From contig SXIR01000033.1 of the NCBI GenBank assembly GCA_005772765.1, forward strand, positions 1-41,614: a DNA stretch of 41,614 nucleotides, in the 5' to 3' direction. Positions 15,945 through 24,950 of this stretch are shown piece by piece; the stretch's first letter is position 1, and each line of letters begins with the position of its first letter. Position numbers and translations under genes: made by a program. The notes under the pieces were generated by a model. It saw nothing but the letters and a program-made list of their open reading frames with translations. It was not told the DNA's origin and did no database searches. This stretch comes from Actinomycetota bacterium. GTDB taxonomy: Bacteria > Actinomycetota > Acidimicrobiia > IMCC26256 > PALSA-610.

Positions 15945-17195
15945 ATGGCCTCCTCCTCCCGCTTCGGCGCGTTCTTGCATCCGTACGCCCGCCCCACCCG
16001 TCCCGCGGACGAGTTCGTGTGCATCGTGCGCGGCGAAGGCGCACGGGTCTGGGACCGCAACGGCAAGGAGTACCTCGACGGGATGGCCAGCCTCTGGTAT
16101 GCCAACGTCGGGTACGGGCGGCGTGAGATCGCCGACGCGGTCGCCGATCAGATCAGCCAGATCGCCGCCTTCAGCTGCTTCGACCCGTTCTCGGTCGAGC
16201 CGGCGGAATCGCTCGCCGAACGAATCGCCGCGCTCGCTCCGATGCCCGACGCGCGCGTCTTCTTCACGAGCAGCGGCTCCGAAGCAGTCGACTCGGCAAT
16301 CAAGCTCGCCCGCATCGCCCACCACCGGGCCGGTCGGGCCGACCGCCACCTCATCGTGTCGCGCGGACGCGCCTATCACGGCGTCACCTACGGCGGGCTT
16401 TCGGCGCAGGGATTGCCGCTGAACCAGGAGGGCTTCGGTCCGTTCGTCGAGGGCATGATCAACCTGCCGCCCGATGACATCGAGGCCACGGCCCAGTTCA
16501 TGGCCGAACGCGGCGACGAGGTCGCGGCGATCATTGCCGAACCCGTCCAAGGAGCCGGCGGGGTGTACCCGCCGCCGCCGGGCTACCTCGCAGGCCTGCG
16601 CCGCCTCGCCGACCAACACGGTGCCTACCTCGTCTTCGACGAAGTGATCAGTGGATTCGGTCGCCTCGGCCGCTGGTGGGGTGCGCAGCACTACGACGTC
16701 ACGCCGGATCTCATCACGTTCGCGAAAGCCGTCACGTCGGGATACATCCCGCTCGGCGGCGTCCTCGTCGGATCCGATGTCAGAGCAGCCCTCGAGGCCG
16801 ACGATACGTGGATGTTGCGCCACGGTCACACGTATTCGGGCCACGCCGCCGCGTGCGCAGCCGGTCTCGCCAACCTCGACATCATCGACCGCGAGGGCCT
16901 GCTCGATCGCGCCACCGTCATCGGTGCACGCCTCTTCGGCGGACTCCAGACGTTGGTCGACGATGGTCTCCTCGGCGCCTTGCGCCACGCGGGCGCGGTT
17001 GGCGCGACGGTCATGGCCGAAGGTCGAGATGCATTCGCGGTCCGCGACGCCCTGCTCGACGCAGGCGTGATCACCAGAGCCGTCAACCCGCAAACCCTCA
17101 CATGGTGCCCGCCCTTGGTCATCTCCGACGCCGAAATCGACCGCATCGTCGACGCCGTCGCATCCGCAACCCGCACGCCGTTGTCCGATCGGTAG
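15945..17195 (+). CDS. Class III (omega) aminotransferase
   Basis: A 416-residue PLP aminotransferase of subgroup II. Landmarks are EYLDGMASLWYANVGYGRREIADA (43-66), VFFTSSGSEAVDSAIKLAR (phosphate-binding, 105-123), RAYHGVTYGGLS, AAIIAEPVQGAGGVYPPPPGYL, LVFDEVISGFGRLGRWWG (D232 binds the pyridinium nitrogen), and the lysine in ITFAKAVTSGYIPLGG (K261). Such enzymes transfer the distal amino group of omega-amino acids, amines or polyamines to pyruvate or 2-oxoglutarate. With the GS-like ligase and PuuD-like hydrolase about 7 kb downstream and a PucR regulator between, a role in amine catabolism is likely but inferred. It ends 67 bases before the secreted propeller gene. Confidence 0.9.
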   Translation: MASSSRFGAFLHPYARPTRPADEFVCIVRGEGARVWDRNGKEYLDGMASLWYANVGYGRREIADAVADQISQIAAFSCFDPFSVEPAESLAERIAALAPMPDARVFFTSSGSEAVDSAIKLARIAHHRAGRADRHLIVSRGRAYHGVTYGGLSAQGLPLNQEGFGPFVEGMINLPPDDIEATAQFMAERGDEVAAIIAEPVQGAGGVYPPPPGYLAGLRRLADQHGAYLVFDEVISGFGRLGRWWGAQHYDVTPDLITFAKAVTSGYIPLGGVLVGSDVRAALEADDTWMLRHGHTYSGHAAACAAGLANLDIIDREGLLDRATVIGARLFGGLQTLVDDGLLGALRHAGAVGATVMAEGRDAFAVRDALLDAGVITRAVNPQTLTWCPPLVISDAEIDRIVDAVASATRTPLSDR

Positions 17196-17261
17196 ATCAA
17201 CGGCGGTCGCACGTCGCGAACCAACAATCAGTCTGACCCGCTCGGCGACGAACGAAGCGGG

Positions 17262-19241
17262 ATGAGACGCAATCAGAAAACAGTCGGCATCTTCCTGGCG
17301 AGCGCGCTCAGCGCGTCGATGACCCTGGGCGACGGGCGCGCCGACGCTGTCGTCGATCGCGATGTCACGCCCATCATTGCACCGGGCAACGGCTGGCGAG
17401 GCGGGGCCACGGCACCACTCTCCGACGGTTACGTCCGAGTCCAGTCCGATCATGCGTTGCACGCAAGCGATGTCAACACCGAACCCGATGTCTACGTCGT
17501 GGCGGTTGGGTCCGAACCCATCGTCGCTTCGGGTTCGATCGAAGGTGGCAGCGTCGTCGTCGGTCAAGACAACGACGAGATCTACTTCGAGAGCAACGCA
17601 GGTCTGGTCCCCAGCGATACTGACGGCACCACCGATATCTACGCCATGACCTTCACCGGGGTCCGGCGAATCGTGACGCCGAACACGCACGGCGTCCTCC
17701 GCTCGCTCGGCGTCTCACAGGACGGCACGAAAGTGTGGGTCTCAACCAACGCAGCGCTACTTCCGTCCGATACCGATAGCGACACCGACTACTACGAGTT
17801 CGTTGACGGGACAGCTCGTCACCTCACGGCCGAGGACCACCACGGAAGCTCTACCGTCACGGATTTCTTCACGACGTCCGACGGACAACTCGTTGGTTGG
17901 ACGACCAACGAGCCGATGCTGGAACTCGATACCGACTCCGTCGCCGATATCTACACGCGCGACACATCCGGAGTCATCGAGCTCCGAACGCCGAACACGC
18001 CGAACGCAGTTACCTCGGTCGTGGGCGACCCGTTGCGAACCGACCATGTCGTCGGTCTTACGACGTCTGCGCTCGTCAGTGCCGACGTGGACGACTCGCG
18101 GGTTGATCTTTATTCCTTTTCCGATGACGGGACGGCGACCGGACTCACCACTTCTGGAAACGGAGCGTTCGACGTCAGCTTCGTCGTAGCCCGCGCCGAA
18201 CACGTGCTGGTGCGAACGAGCGACCTGCTCCAAGGTACGGGGGCGAACGGCACGGCCCCATACCTCTATACCGTGAATCTCCGACTCGACGAGGCGCGCT
18301 TCGTCGCAGCCGATGCGTCGCAGCTTGCAGAGCCGCGTCTGACGGACAGCGGACGCGTCTTCGTCGCGACCGACGCATCGAAGTCAGCCGGGGACGGCGA
18401 CGCCCACTTCGACGTGTACCAGGTGGCCGAAGGGCAGTTCACGCTCATTTCCGACCTGGCGAGTACCTCCGATGTCTTCGCCCCGTTCGCATGGGACGAG
18501 CGCGTCCTCCTCTCCACGACGTCAGCGCTTGTGAGCGATGACACGGATACAGCGCTCGATGTGTACGAGCGGCGACAGAACGGAACGACCCGCCTCGTCG
18601 ACTCTGGCCATGCCCACCACACCCAAATCGGCGGCGCCGATCGCGACGGCATCGAGTTCACGCTGGAATTGGACATCGACGGCAGCTCCGATTTCGGGCT
18701 CCAACTCGCACGGTTTGCGGCACCGGTTGCGCTCACCACGCCCGAAGTCGTCGGCCGACGCGAGGTTGGTCGGCGCGTGCGATGTGTGGGTGCCAGTTTC
18801 GACGGCGACGGGCTCGGACCGCACGCGTTCAACTGGTTCGTTGCCGGCGCTCCGGTCCCACTTGCGGTCACGTCGAGCTTCGAGATCCGGCCCACGGATG
18901 CAGGACGGCTCATCCGGTGTCGGGTGACCGGCTCGAACGTCGCCGGGTCCGCGACGCGGATCAGTGAGACGGTGCGGGTCGCTCCGCACTTCGCCAATCG
19001 ACCGACGGTGACAGGCCGACCCGTCGTCGGGCATTCCCTGGCTTGCTCGGGCCGGGCCGTGGGCGCGTCCAACATTGTCTTCCGATGGTTCCGAGACGGA
19101 GTCGGCACCGCGCAGCGCACGCAGCAATATCGGATTCGACCCGCCGATGTCGGTCATCGCCTGTCGTGTCTCGCGATTGCAACCAACGCTGGTGGATCGG
19201 CGACGGCTCGGTCGACCACGGTGCTCGTCCGCACCACCTGA
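17262..19241 (+). CDS. Secreted repeat protein: 8-9 blade propeller-like region plus two Ig-like domains
   Basis: A 659-residue exported protein. Residues 1-29 are a signal peptide (RRNQK, core VGIFLASALSASMTL, ADA). From residue 62 to about 480 a unit of 49-53 residues repeats, each with a T/S-x-ALxxxDxDxxxDxY core. The cores begin near 62, 111, 161, 214, 267, 319 (degenerate), 370 and 419, with a faint ninth near 467. The Asp pattern resembles calcium-binding loops in TolB/WD40-like propellers. Residues ~490-574 and ~575-659 are two Ig-like domains of the VGRRVRC...F.WF..G...RPTDAGRLIRCRVTGSN.AGSA type. There are no catalytic residues, so an adhesive or binding role at the cell surface is likely. 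The ATG at 17262 has AAGCGGG upstream. Confidence 0.83.
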   Translation: MRRNQKTVGIFLASALSASMTLGDGRADAVVDRDVTPIIAPGNGWRGGATAPLSDGYVRVQSDHALHASDVNTEPDVYVVAVGSEPIVASGSIEGGSVVVGQDNDEIYFESNAGLVPSDTDGTTDIYAMTFTGVRRIVTPNTHGVLRSLGVSQDGTKVWVSTNAALLPSDTDSDTDYYEFVDGTARHLTAEDHHGSSTVTDFFTTSDGQLVGWTTNEPMLELDTDSVADIYTRDTSGVIELRTPNTPNAVTSVVGDPLRTDHVVGLTTSALVSADVDDSRVDLYSFSDDGTATGLTTSGNGAFDVSFVVARAEHVLVRTSDLLQGTGANGTAPYLYTVNLRLDEARFVAADASQLAEPRLTDSGRVFVATDASKSAGDGDAHFDVYQVAEGQFTLISDLASTSDVFAPFAWDERVLLSTTSALVSDDTDTALDVYERRQNGTTRLVDSGHAHHTQIGGADRDGIEFTLELDIDGSSDFGLQLARFAAPVALTTPEVVGRREVGRRVRCVGASFDGDGLGPHAFNWFVAGAPVPLAVTSSFEIRPTDAGRLIRCRVTGSNVAGSATRISETVRVAPHFANRPTVTGRPVVGHSLACSGRAVGASNIVFRWFRDGVGTAQRTQQYRIRPADVGHRLSCLAIATNAGGSATARSTTVLVRTT

Positions 19242-19285
19242 GGTCGCGCGCGAGATCGGATCTGGTCGTGCACAGAGCGCACGGT

Positions 19286-20461
19286 TCAGTCATTCGCAAC
19301 GAGCGCCCACCAGGTCGAAAGACGCGCCTCGTGGGTGTCGAGCGACTTCCCCGTGATCTCGGCGCACCGTCGAATCCGGTGCCGGATCGTGTTCGGGTGA
19401 ACCCCGAGTTCCTCGGCCACGGACGGCACGTCGCCAAACGACTCGAGATAGCGCTGGAGCGTGACTCGCAGGACCGCGTGCTCGCGATCGACCGCGAGCG
19501 GACCCAGCCAGTCCTGGGCCAAGCTCTGCGCGAGCGCGACGTCCTCGTGGACTGCGACCAGCGGACCCACATCGGCCAACTGCACGACGCCCGAACGACC
19601 TGATCTGATCGCCGCGCGTTCGATGCGCTTCGCCCAACGAGCCAACGTCGGAAACTCGTCCAGAGTTCCCGGAGGCGAAGCCGCGACCAGCACTCCGGTT
19701 GGCACGATGGGATCTCGCTCGAGCACACACAACAGGACCGAGTCCTCGACAATCGTCGCGGCCAACACACCTTCTCGGGGAGCAGGGCCGGCAGCTCGCA
19801 GCCCTGCATAGGTGGTGGCCCGGTCACCGCCGAGGTCGGCGACACGGCCAATGCGATAGGGACGGTTCGGTTCGAATCCTGCAGCGACCGCACGACCGAG
19901 CACTTCCGGATCGCCGAGCCCGCGCTCAACCAGTTCGTGCAACAGCGCGAAGTAGTCGTCTCGCGCCGTGTCGCGGCGTCGACGCCCAATCGCGTCACGC
20001 ACGAGCTGCGCTTGCCAAACGCGGCGATCGATTGCCTGACGAGCGACCGATGTCGCCGCGACGATGAGGTCGATCGACGACGCGTCGTCGGGGAGTCGGC
20101 GCACGACCGTCTCCCACGCAGCCCAGACACAACTCCGCATGCCTTCGAGAACGAATGGGAACATCGCGTCCGGGATGTCGTCGCGCTCGGCAAGCTCGCG
20201 AGCGTCCTTTTCTTCCTCGGCCGCGGTCGGTACGTGAGGTGACACGCTGCGCAGTTGCACGGCGTCGATGAGTTCGGCCATGGGAGCGACGAACTCGTCG
20301 CCGGGCTCGAAGGAGTGCCCCGGCAGGATCGTTGCGAGCGTGTCCAACACCGCGCGCAACAAGTCCGAACGCGTCGCTGCCGACGTCCTCCACACCAGCG
20401 AGTAGGCAGCCCACGCGTCGTCGGAATACAACGCCGTGTCGGAGGCGACCGCGACACTCAT
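19286..20461 (-). CDS. PucR-type transcriptional regulator
   Basis: A 391-residue cytosolic regulator. The C terminus carries the PucR-type helix-turn-helix: VLRVTLQRYLESFGDVPSVAEELGVHPNTIRHRIRRCAEITGKSL. The middle (about 200-320) is the GGDEF-like fold seen in CdaR/PucR proteins, and the N-terminal ~190 residues are helical (RsbR/LysR-unrelated input domain). The ATG at 20461 was chosen; an in-frame upstream start at 20506 would add 15 residues with little support. PucR-type proteins regulate nitrogen-compound use, including purines and, in Streptomyces, polyamines. Its place among the aminotransferase, GS-like and PuuD-like genes makes it the candidate regulator of that set (inference). 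It is convergent with the propeller gene. Confidence 0.85.
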   Translation of the reverse strand: MSVAVASDTALYSDDAWAAYSLVWRTSAATRSDLLRAVLDTLATILPGHSFEPGDEFVAPMAELIDAVQLRSVSPHVPTAAEEEKDARELAERDDIPDAMFPFVLEGMRSCVWAAWETVVRRLPDDASSIDLIVAATSVARQAIDRRVWQAQLVRDAIGRRRRDTARDDYFALLHELVERGLGDPEVLGRAVAAGFEPNRPYRIGRVADLGGDRATTYAGLRAAGPAPREGVLAATIVEDSVLLCVLERDPIVPTGVLVAASPPGTLDEFPTLARWAKRIERAAIRSGRSGVVQLADVGPLVAVHEDVALAQSLAQDWLGPLAVDREHAVLRVTLQRYLESFGDVPSVAEELGVHPNTIRHRIRRCAEITGKSLDTHEARLSTWWALVAND

Positions 20462-20518
20462 CGTTGCGAATGTAACGGAGACACATCGGGCAGCAGCGGA
20501 CCCCACCCTGCTGGGCTG

Positions 20519-22861
20519 CTACTCGAACCGAGCGCCCATCTGGCGGATGACCTCGATGAGGCGATCGGGCGAGTCCGGGCCAGGCTCGCCCGGCACGTAC
20601 CGAACGCGGTGCAGTGTGCCCGTGTAGGCGAACGGGCCGAACTGCTCGAAGATGCTCCACGAGATGGGACTGCGACGGTCGATACCGACGTCGATGCCCT
20701 CGAACGGCGCGATGCCGAACAACATCGCGACGTCGACATGCCCTGGCCTCGCAACGCCATCGACCTGCAGCGACGCGTGCCACCGCCGGCCCGCTTGTGC
20801 GTCCATGTGCAACGACACCGCAGTCGCTGACTCCACGCGACCGGCATCGAAGGTGGTCATCGTGCCGCGCCCGTCGTTGTGGACGAACGTCAGATGGTCG
20901 TCGAGCACGTACACGCCGTACCCCGAGCCTTGGTCACCGTGCGCGATGAGATAGCCCTGATCGCCCGTTCGATGCACCAAGTCGATCTCGACGACGAATG
21001 ATCGAAACCACACCAACTGGACCGAACGCCAGCGCTCCAACGTCGGGGTCCCTCGCGCGATCGTCACAGGAGCGCGAAACGCGTCGACCCAGCCCGGACG
21101 CGACAAGAACCGAATCGAACTGCCTTCCTCGAGCGGATACACCTGGTTCGAGCGGGCGGCCGCTTCCCACATTTCGGCCAAGGCGGCAACGTCGTCGGGC
21201 CGTTCCGCGGCAAGATCGTGCAGTTCCGTCGGATCGGTGCGAAGGTCGTACAGCTCCCACTCGTGGTCGCCGAACGGTGTCAACGGCCGGTGGTTCGTGA
21301 CGATCTCGAGTCCGTCGAGGTAGAACCCGCGGTGCCCGTTCATCTCGGCGTACTGCACAACATGACCATGCGTTGCTTCGGGATCGTGCAAGGTCGCCAC
21401 AAAGCTCTCGCCGGCCAACGGCGGACTCTCGAGGCCGTGCCGCTGGCTCGGTCGATCGACACCGAGCAACTCCAGCAGCGTCGGAACAACGTCGGTCACG
21501 TACGTCCACTGGCGCCGAATCGCTCCGCCGTCGAGCCCGCCGTTCGGCCAGTGCACCAGCAGCGGCGAGGTATGACCGCCCGCGTGCATGTTGATCTTGT
21601 AGAGCCGCCACGGTGTACCGCTGGCCATCGCCCAGCCCCGCGGGTAGTGCGGGGTTGTCTGGGGACCGCCAATGAGGTCGAGGCGACGAAGATCCGATTC
21701 GACGTCGTCGCCCTGCAGCAAATGCACGTAGTACGCGGTCGTTCCTGCAGCTTCACCTTCGCGCGACGCGCCGTTGTCGGAACAGAAGAAGAAGATGGTG
21801 TTATCGAGCTCACCCAGGTCGCGCAACGCGTCGAAGAGTCGTCCGACGTTCTGGTCGATGTTGTCGACCATTGCGGCATACACGGCCATATGCCGAGCAA
21901 ACAGTTCGCGTTCGTCCGCAGAGAGATCGGCCCAGGCAATGACCTCGTCTCCCGGTTCGCTATTGCGCGGCGGGAGGTCGGCCCCGTCCGGGAGCACGCC
22001 GAGCGTCTGTTGACGCTCGTAGCGGCGTTGCCGGATCACATCCCAACCGTCGCGATACGCGTCCATGTATTTCGCGATGTCGGATGGTTTCGCGTGTAAC
22101 GGCGCGTGCACCGCGCCGTGCGCGAAGTAGAGGAAGAACGGCTTCTCGGGATCCGCGGCCTTGACGGATCGGATCATGCTGATCGCCTGATCGGTGAGGT
22201 CGTCGGTGAGGTAGTACCCGGCGGGGTACGAATCCACATCGATCGGCGTGTTGTCGCGAACGAGCTCGGAAGGGTGGTGCAGGTTCGTGAACGGTCCGAG
22301 GAACCCGTAGAAGCGATCGAAACCGCGTTGACACGGCCAGCTGTATTGCGGGCCAGCGGCGTGCTCGTCGCTGTCCTTGCAGAGATGCCACTTCCCCACC
22401 ATCGCCGTGAACCAACCGGCGTCGCGCAACGTCTCTGCGATCGTTGGTGCTGCCGTCGCGAGTTCGCTCGTGTACCCCGCGAATCCTGGGTCACTCTGCG
22501 CGACGCTGCCCATGCCGACCTGGTGTGGGTTGAGCCCCGTCAACAGCGCCGCACGCGTCGGCGAGCACATCGCCGCCACATGAAAGTTCGTGTACCGCAG
22601 TCCGCGTCCCGCGATTGCATCGAGGTTCGGCGTGTCGATCTCGCCACCGAAACAGCCCATGTCCGACCAGCCGAGGTCGTCGACCAACATGAACACGACG
22701 TTCGGTCGCCCGGTGGCCCGCGGGCGATCGGGCCAACTCGGTTCGGATCCGGCAAACGTTCGTCCGACGCGCCCGTTCGACGCAGCCGACGATGGAGCCG
22801 ACGATGGAGTCGCGGGTGTGGAATTGGACGGCGGGTTGGGGGCAGTCGACGAGGTGCTCAC
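20519..22861 (-). CDS. Arylsulfatase-type sulfatase with C-terminal extra domain
   Basis: A ~780-residue type I sulfatase. GRPNVVFMLVDDLGWSDMGCFGGEIDTPNLD supplies the metal-binding Asp pair (D61, D62). MCSPTRAALLTG holds the formylglycine precursor C99 in a CxPxR motif. GKWH (K157, H159), HAPLHAKP and FFFCSDNGAS complete the active site. It cleaves sulfate esters after conversion of C99 by a formylglycine-generating enzyme not found here. The last ~150 residues (from about FRSFVVEIDLVHRT) look like a beta-sandwich typical of the long AtsA-like forms. No signal peptide is visible, so it is probably cytosolic. The start is uncertain: the GTG at 22861 gives a plausible Ser/Pro-rich leader and leaves 20 bases to the divergent gene, whereas the longest frame would overlap that gene. 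Confidence 0.88.
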   Translation of the reverse strand: MSTSSTAPNPPSNSTPATPSSAPSSAASNGRVGRTFAGSEPSWPDRPRATGRPNVVFMLVDDLGWSDMGCFGGEIDTPNLDAIAGRGLRYTNFHVAAMCSPTRAALLTGLNPHQVGMGSVAQSDPGFAGYTSELATAAPTIAETLRDAGWFTAMVGKWHLCKDSDEHAAGPQYSWPCQRGFDRFYGFLGPFTNLHHPSELVRDNTPIDVDSYPAGYYLTDDLTDQAISMIRSVKAADPEKPFFLYFAHGAVHAPLHAKPSDIAKYMDAYRDGWDVIRQRRYERQQTLGVLPDGADLPPRNSEPGDEVIAWADLSADERELFARHMAVYAAMVDNIDQNVGRLFDALRDLGELDNTIFFFCSDNGASREGEAAGTTAYYVHLLQGDDVESDLRRLDLIGGPQTTPHYPRGWAMASGTPWRLYKINMHAGGHTSPLLVHWPNGGLDGGAIRRQWTYVTDVVPTLLELLGVDRPSQRHGLESPPLAGESFVATLHDPEATHGHVVQYAEMNGHRGFYLDGLEIVTNHRPLTPFGDHEWELYDLRTDPTELHDLAAERPDDVAALAEMWEAAARSNQVYPLEEGSSIRFLSRPGWVDAFRAPVTIARGTPTLERWRSVQLVWFRSFVVEIDLVHRTGDQGYLIAHGDQGSGYGVYVLDDHLTFVHNDGRGTMTTFDAGRVESATAVSLHMDAQAGRRWHASLQVDGVARPGHVDVAMLFGIAPFEGIDVGIDRRSPISWSIFEQFGPFAYTGTLHRVRYVPGEPGPDSPDRLIEVIRQMGARFE

Positions 22862-22881
22862 GCGCCGCAAACTACGCGAGG

Positions 22882-23526
22882 ATGGCCGCCGTGAAGATTT
22901 CGACCGAACCGGACCCGCCTCCGATCGTCCGGATCCTCGCGACAACGTTGCGGCGCGCGGCCGAGCACCGGCAGATCGCCCGCACACTCGGCGGGATGCG
23001 CGGCGTCGCGGCGCTACGGAGCTCGACCGATCCGCAATGCGCGACGATGCGATTCGATCGTGGCACGATCGTCGTCGACCGTGGCGTCGCCGACGATGTC
23101 ATGGTCGTCATCGCGACCGATCTTGCCACGATGAACGACCCCAATCCCCCGAAGCCCCAGGTTTCCGGTGCGCTGCGTCACCCGGCATTCGCGCTTGCAC
23201 TGGCGAAGGTTCTCGCCCCGCCGAACGACACCTGGTCAGACGGCGCGCAACGATTCTGGACCGCCACCGCGACGCACCCTGGGATGCCACCCGCCATCGA
23301 GATCGTCGACACCGACACGGGCGAGCGCTTGTTGCTCGGCGGCGGCGAACCACGGGTCGAGGTGCACGGTGCCACGCACTGGCTCACCGTCTTGTTCTCC
23401 GGAAACTCGATCCTCGGCGAAGAGATCCTCGCGGGCAGGATCCGGTTTGTCGGGGCCCTCGAACACTTGGCTGTGCTCACGGGGCGCACGATCGCCGGGA
23501 TGCTCGACGGCGCATCGGAATCGTGA
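22882..23526 (+). CDS. SCP2-like lipid-binding protein (putative)
   Basis: A 214-residue soluble protein starting at the ATG at 22882 (a GTG at 22891 is possible). The C-terminal half, ERLLLGGGEPRVEVHGATHWLTVLFSGNSILGEEILAGRIRFVGALEHLAVLTG, follows the SCP2 sterol-carrier pattern in which a hydrophobic strand precedes LAGRIRxxG and a short helix. The first half contains MRFDRGTIVVDRG and VMVVIATDLATMND, strands expected earlier in that fold. It has no signal peptide. Its stop overlaps the start of the GS-like gene (GTGA, 23523-23526), so the two are probably translated together. A lipid or acyl carrier role is inferred from the fold alone; the pairing with a ligase is unexplained. Confidence 0.62.
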   Translation: MAAVKISTEPDPPPIVRILATTLRRAAEHRQIARTLGGMRGVAALRSSTDPQCATMRFDRGTIVVDRGVADDVMVVIATDLATMNDPNPPKPQVSGALRHPAFALALAKVLAPPNDTWSDGAQRFWTATATHPGMPPAIEIVDTDTGERLLLGGGEPRVEVHGATHWLTVLFSGNSILGEEILAGRIRFVGALEHLAVLTGRTIAGMLDGASES

Positions 23527-24932
23527 ACAGCCCGATGTACCCGCGCACGCACCCAATTGCGGTCGACGATGTCGAAGCGTGGCTCGACGCGCACGCGATC
23601 ACGTGGGTACGCACCGACGGCATCACCGTCGACGGTCTCGTCGTCGGCAAGCATCTCCATCGCGCCAAGTTCCTCAACGCGCTGCCCGCCGGCAACGCGA
23701 TCAGCGAGATCGTCTACGGCATGGACCTCGGCGGGGCAGCGCACTTCAGCTGGTGGCCGAGGTGGCGACGCGACGCGCTCGGCGACTTCGTCCAGCGACC
23801 CGATCTGTCGACGCTGCGCGCGGTGCCGGGCCGTGCTGGTGTCGCGTCCGTGATGGTCGAGCACCACGATCTCGAAGGTGCGCCGATCCCCGTATGTCCG
23901 CGAGCCTGTTTGCGCTCCGTCATCGACCAAGTCAGCGCGGCGGGCTATCGCGTGCTGGCCGCGTTCGAGCTCGAAGGGATGTTGTTCGCCGATCCGCTCC
24001 CGGTGGCCCGGCGCAAGGGTTTTCGCAACCTCACCCCGATGTCACACCCCGCGCCGATCGGCTACTCGAACTTCAACGCCGCGCAACTCGCGCCGTTCTT
24101 CGACCAACTGTTGCCGCGACTCGATGCGCTGGGAATCGCAATTGAAGGCTGGCACGACGAAGCTGCTCCGGGCCAGTTCGAACTGAACTTCGCTCCGACT
24201 GATGCGTTGACCGCAGCCGACTCGATCGTGCGCACGAAACAAGCAATCCGCGAACTATGCCTCGACCTCGGCCACACCGCGACGTTCATGGCGAAACCGA
24301 GCGATGCCTACGGCAACGGATTGCACGTCCATCATTCGTTGCGCGCGATCGAGGACGGCACACCCGTACTCCTCGACGACGACGGCGACATGAGCGCCCT
24401 CATGCGCCACTGGCTCGGCGGGATCGTCGCGACGATGCCAGCCGCGACGTCCATCTTGCTGCCGACAATCAACTCGTATCGTCGACTCGTCGGATGGGCG
24501 GCCGCGCCAACCACCGCCACCTGGGCCGAAGACAACAAGTCGACCGGCGTTCGCGTGCTCACCCGGTCACCTAGCTCGGCCCGGATCGAGCACCGACTCG
24601 CCGGAGGAGACGCCAACCCCTACCTCGTGTTGGCGACCGTGCTCGCCGGCGGACTCGCCGGTCTCACCGACGGCGACGCGCCGCCGCCCGCGCTCACCGT
24701 TTCCGGCTGGGGGCTGCCCGATGGTTGGCCACATCTTCCCAGTGCGATCCGCCCTGCATCCGACCTCCTCGAACGCGACGCCAGGCTGCGCACGTACCTC
24801 GGTGACGATCTCGTCGATCATTGGGTCGAGAGCCGGAAGTGGGAGTGGCTGATGTTCCACACGACGGGGGGCGATCCGACGGCTGCCACCGTCACCGACT
24901 GGGAACTTGCGCGAAGCTTCGAACTCGCATAA
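23523..24932 (+). CDS. Glutamine-synthetase-like ligase (possible gamma-glutamyl-amine synthetase)
   Basis: A 469-residue glutamine-synthetase-fold enzyme. Seen are FELEGMLFADP (E-x-E metal site), GIAIEGWHDEAAPGQFELNF (second metal-binding glutamates), GNGLHVHHSL (catalytic His), LLPTINSYRRLVG, and EDNKSTGVRVLTR...ARIEHRLAGGDANPYLVLATVLAGG. These are the arginine and glutamate positions that bind ATP phosphate and substrate. It is a GlnA-like paralogue rather than the housekeeping enzyme: the ammonium-site and adenylylation-loop surroundings differ and the next gene is PuuD-like. Such proteins join glutamate to putrescine, spermine, ethanolamine or similar amines using ATP. The GTG at 23523 overlaps the previous stop; an ATG at 23535 is the alternative. 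PuuD-like partner 18 bases downstream. Confidence 0.84.
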   Translation: MNSPMYPRTHPIAVDDVEAWLDAHAITWVRTDGITVDGLVVGKHLHRAKFLNALPAGNAISEIVYGMDLGGAAHFSWWPRWRRDALGDFVQRPDLSTLRAVPGRAGVASVMVEHHDLEGAPIPVCPRACLRSVIDQVSAAGYRVLAAFELEGMLFADPLPVARRKGFRNLTPMSHPAPIGYSNFNAAQLAPFFDQLLPRLDALGIAIEGWHDEAAPGQFELNFAPTDALTAADSIVRTKQAIRELCLDLGHTATFMAKPSDAYGNGLHVHHSLRAIEDGTPVLLDDDGDMSALMRHWLGGIVATMPAATSILLPTINSYRRLVGWAAAPTTATWAEDNKSTGVRVLTRSPSSARIEHRLAGGDANPYLVLATVLAGGLAGLTDGDAPPPALTVSGWGLPDGWPHLPSAIRPASDLLERDARLRTYLGDDLVDHWVESRKWEWLMFHTTGGDPTAATVTDWELARSFELA

Positions 24933-24950
24933 CACCGAAGGACCTGCTCG

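Noticed and set aside
15855-17690. A 611-codon open frame on the minus strand
   Set aside because: It lies opposite the class III aminotransferase, whose motifs are unmistakable; the antisense product has no domain.
22862-22987. Longer start for the sulfatase
   Set aside because: It would add 42 Arg/Ser-rich residues and overlap the start of the divergent SCP2-like gene; the GTG at 22861 is a better fit.
22590-23522. Extension of the GS-like gene far upstream
   Set aside because: The same frame is open for 311 more codons, but it overlaps the SCP2-like gene in another frame and its composition is not protein-like; the conserved ligase starts at 23523-23535.
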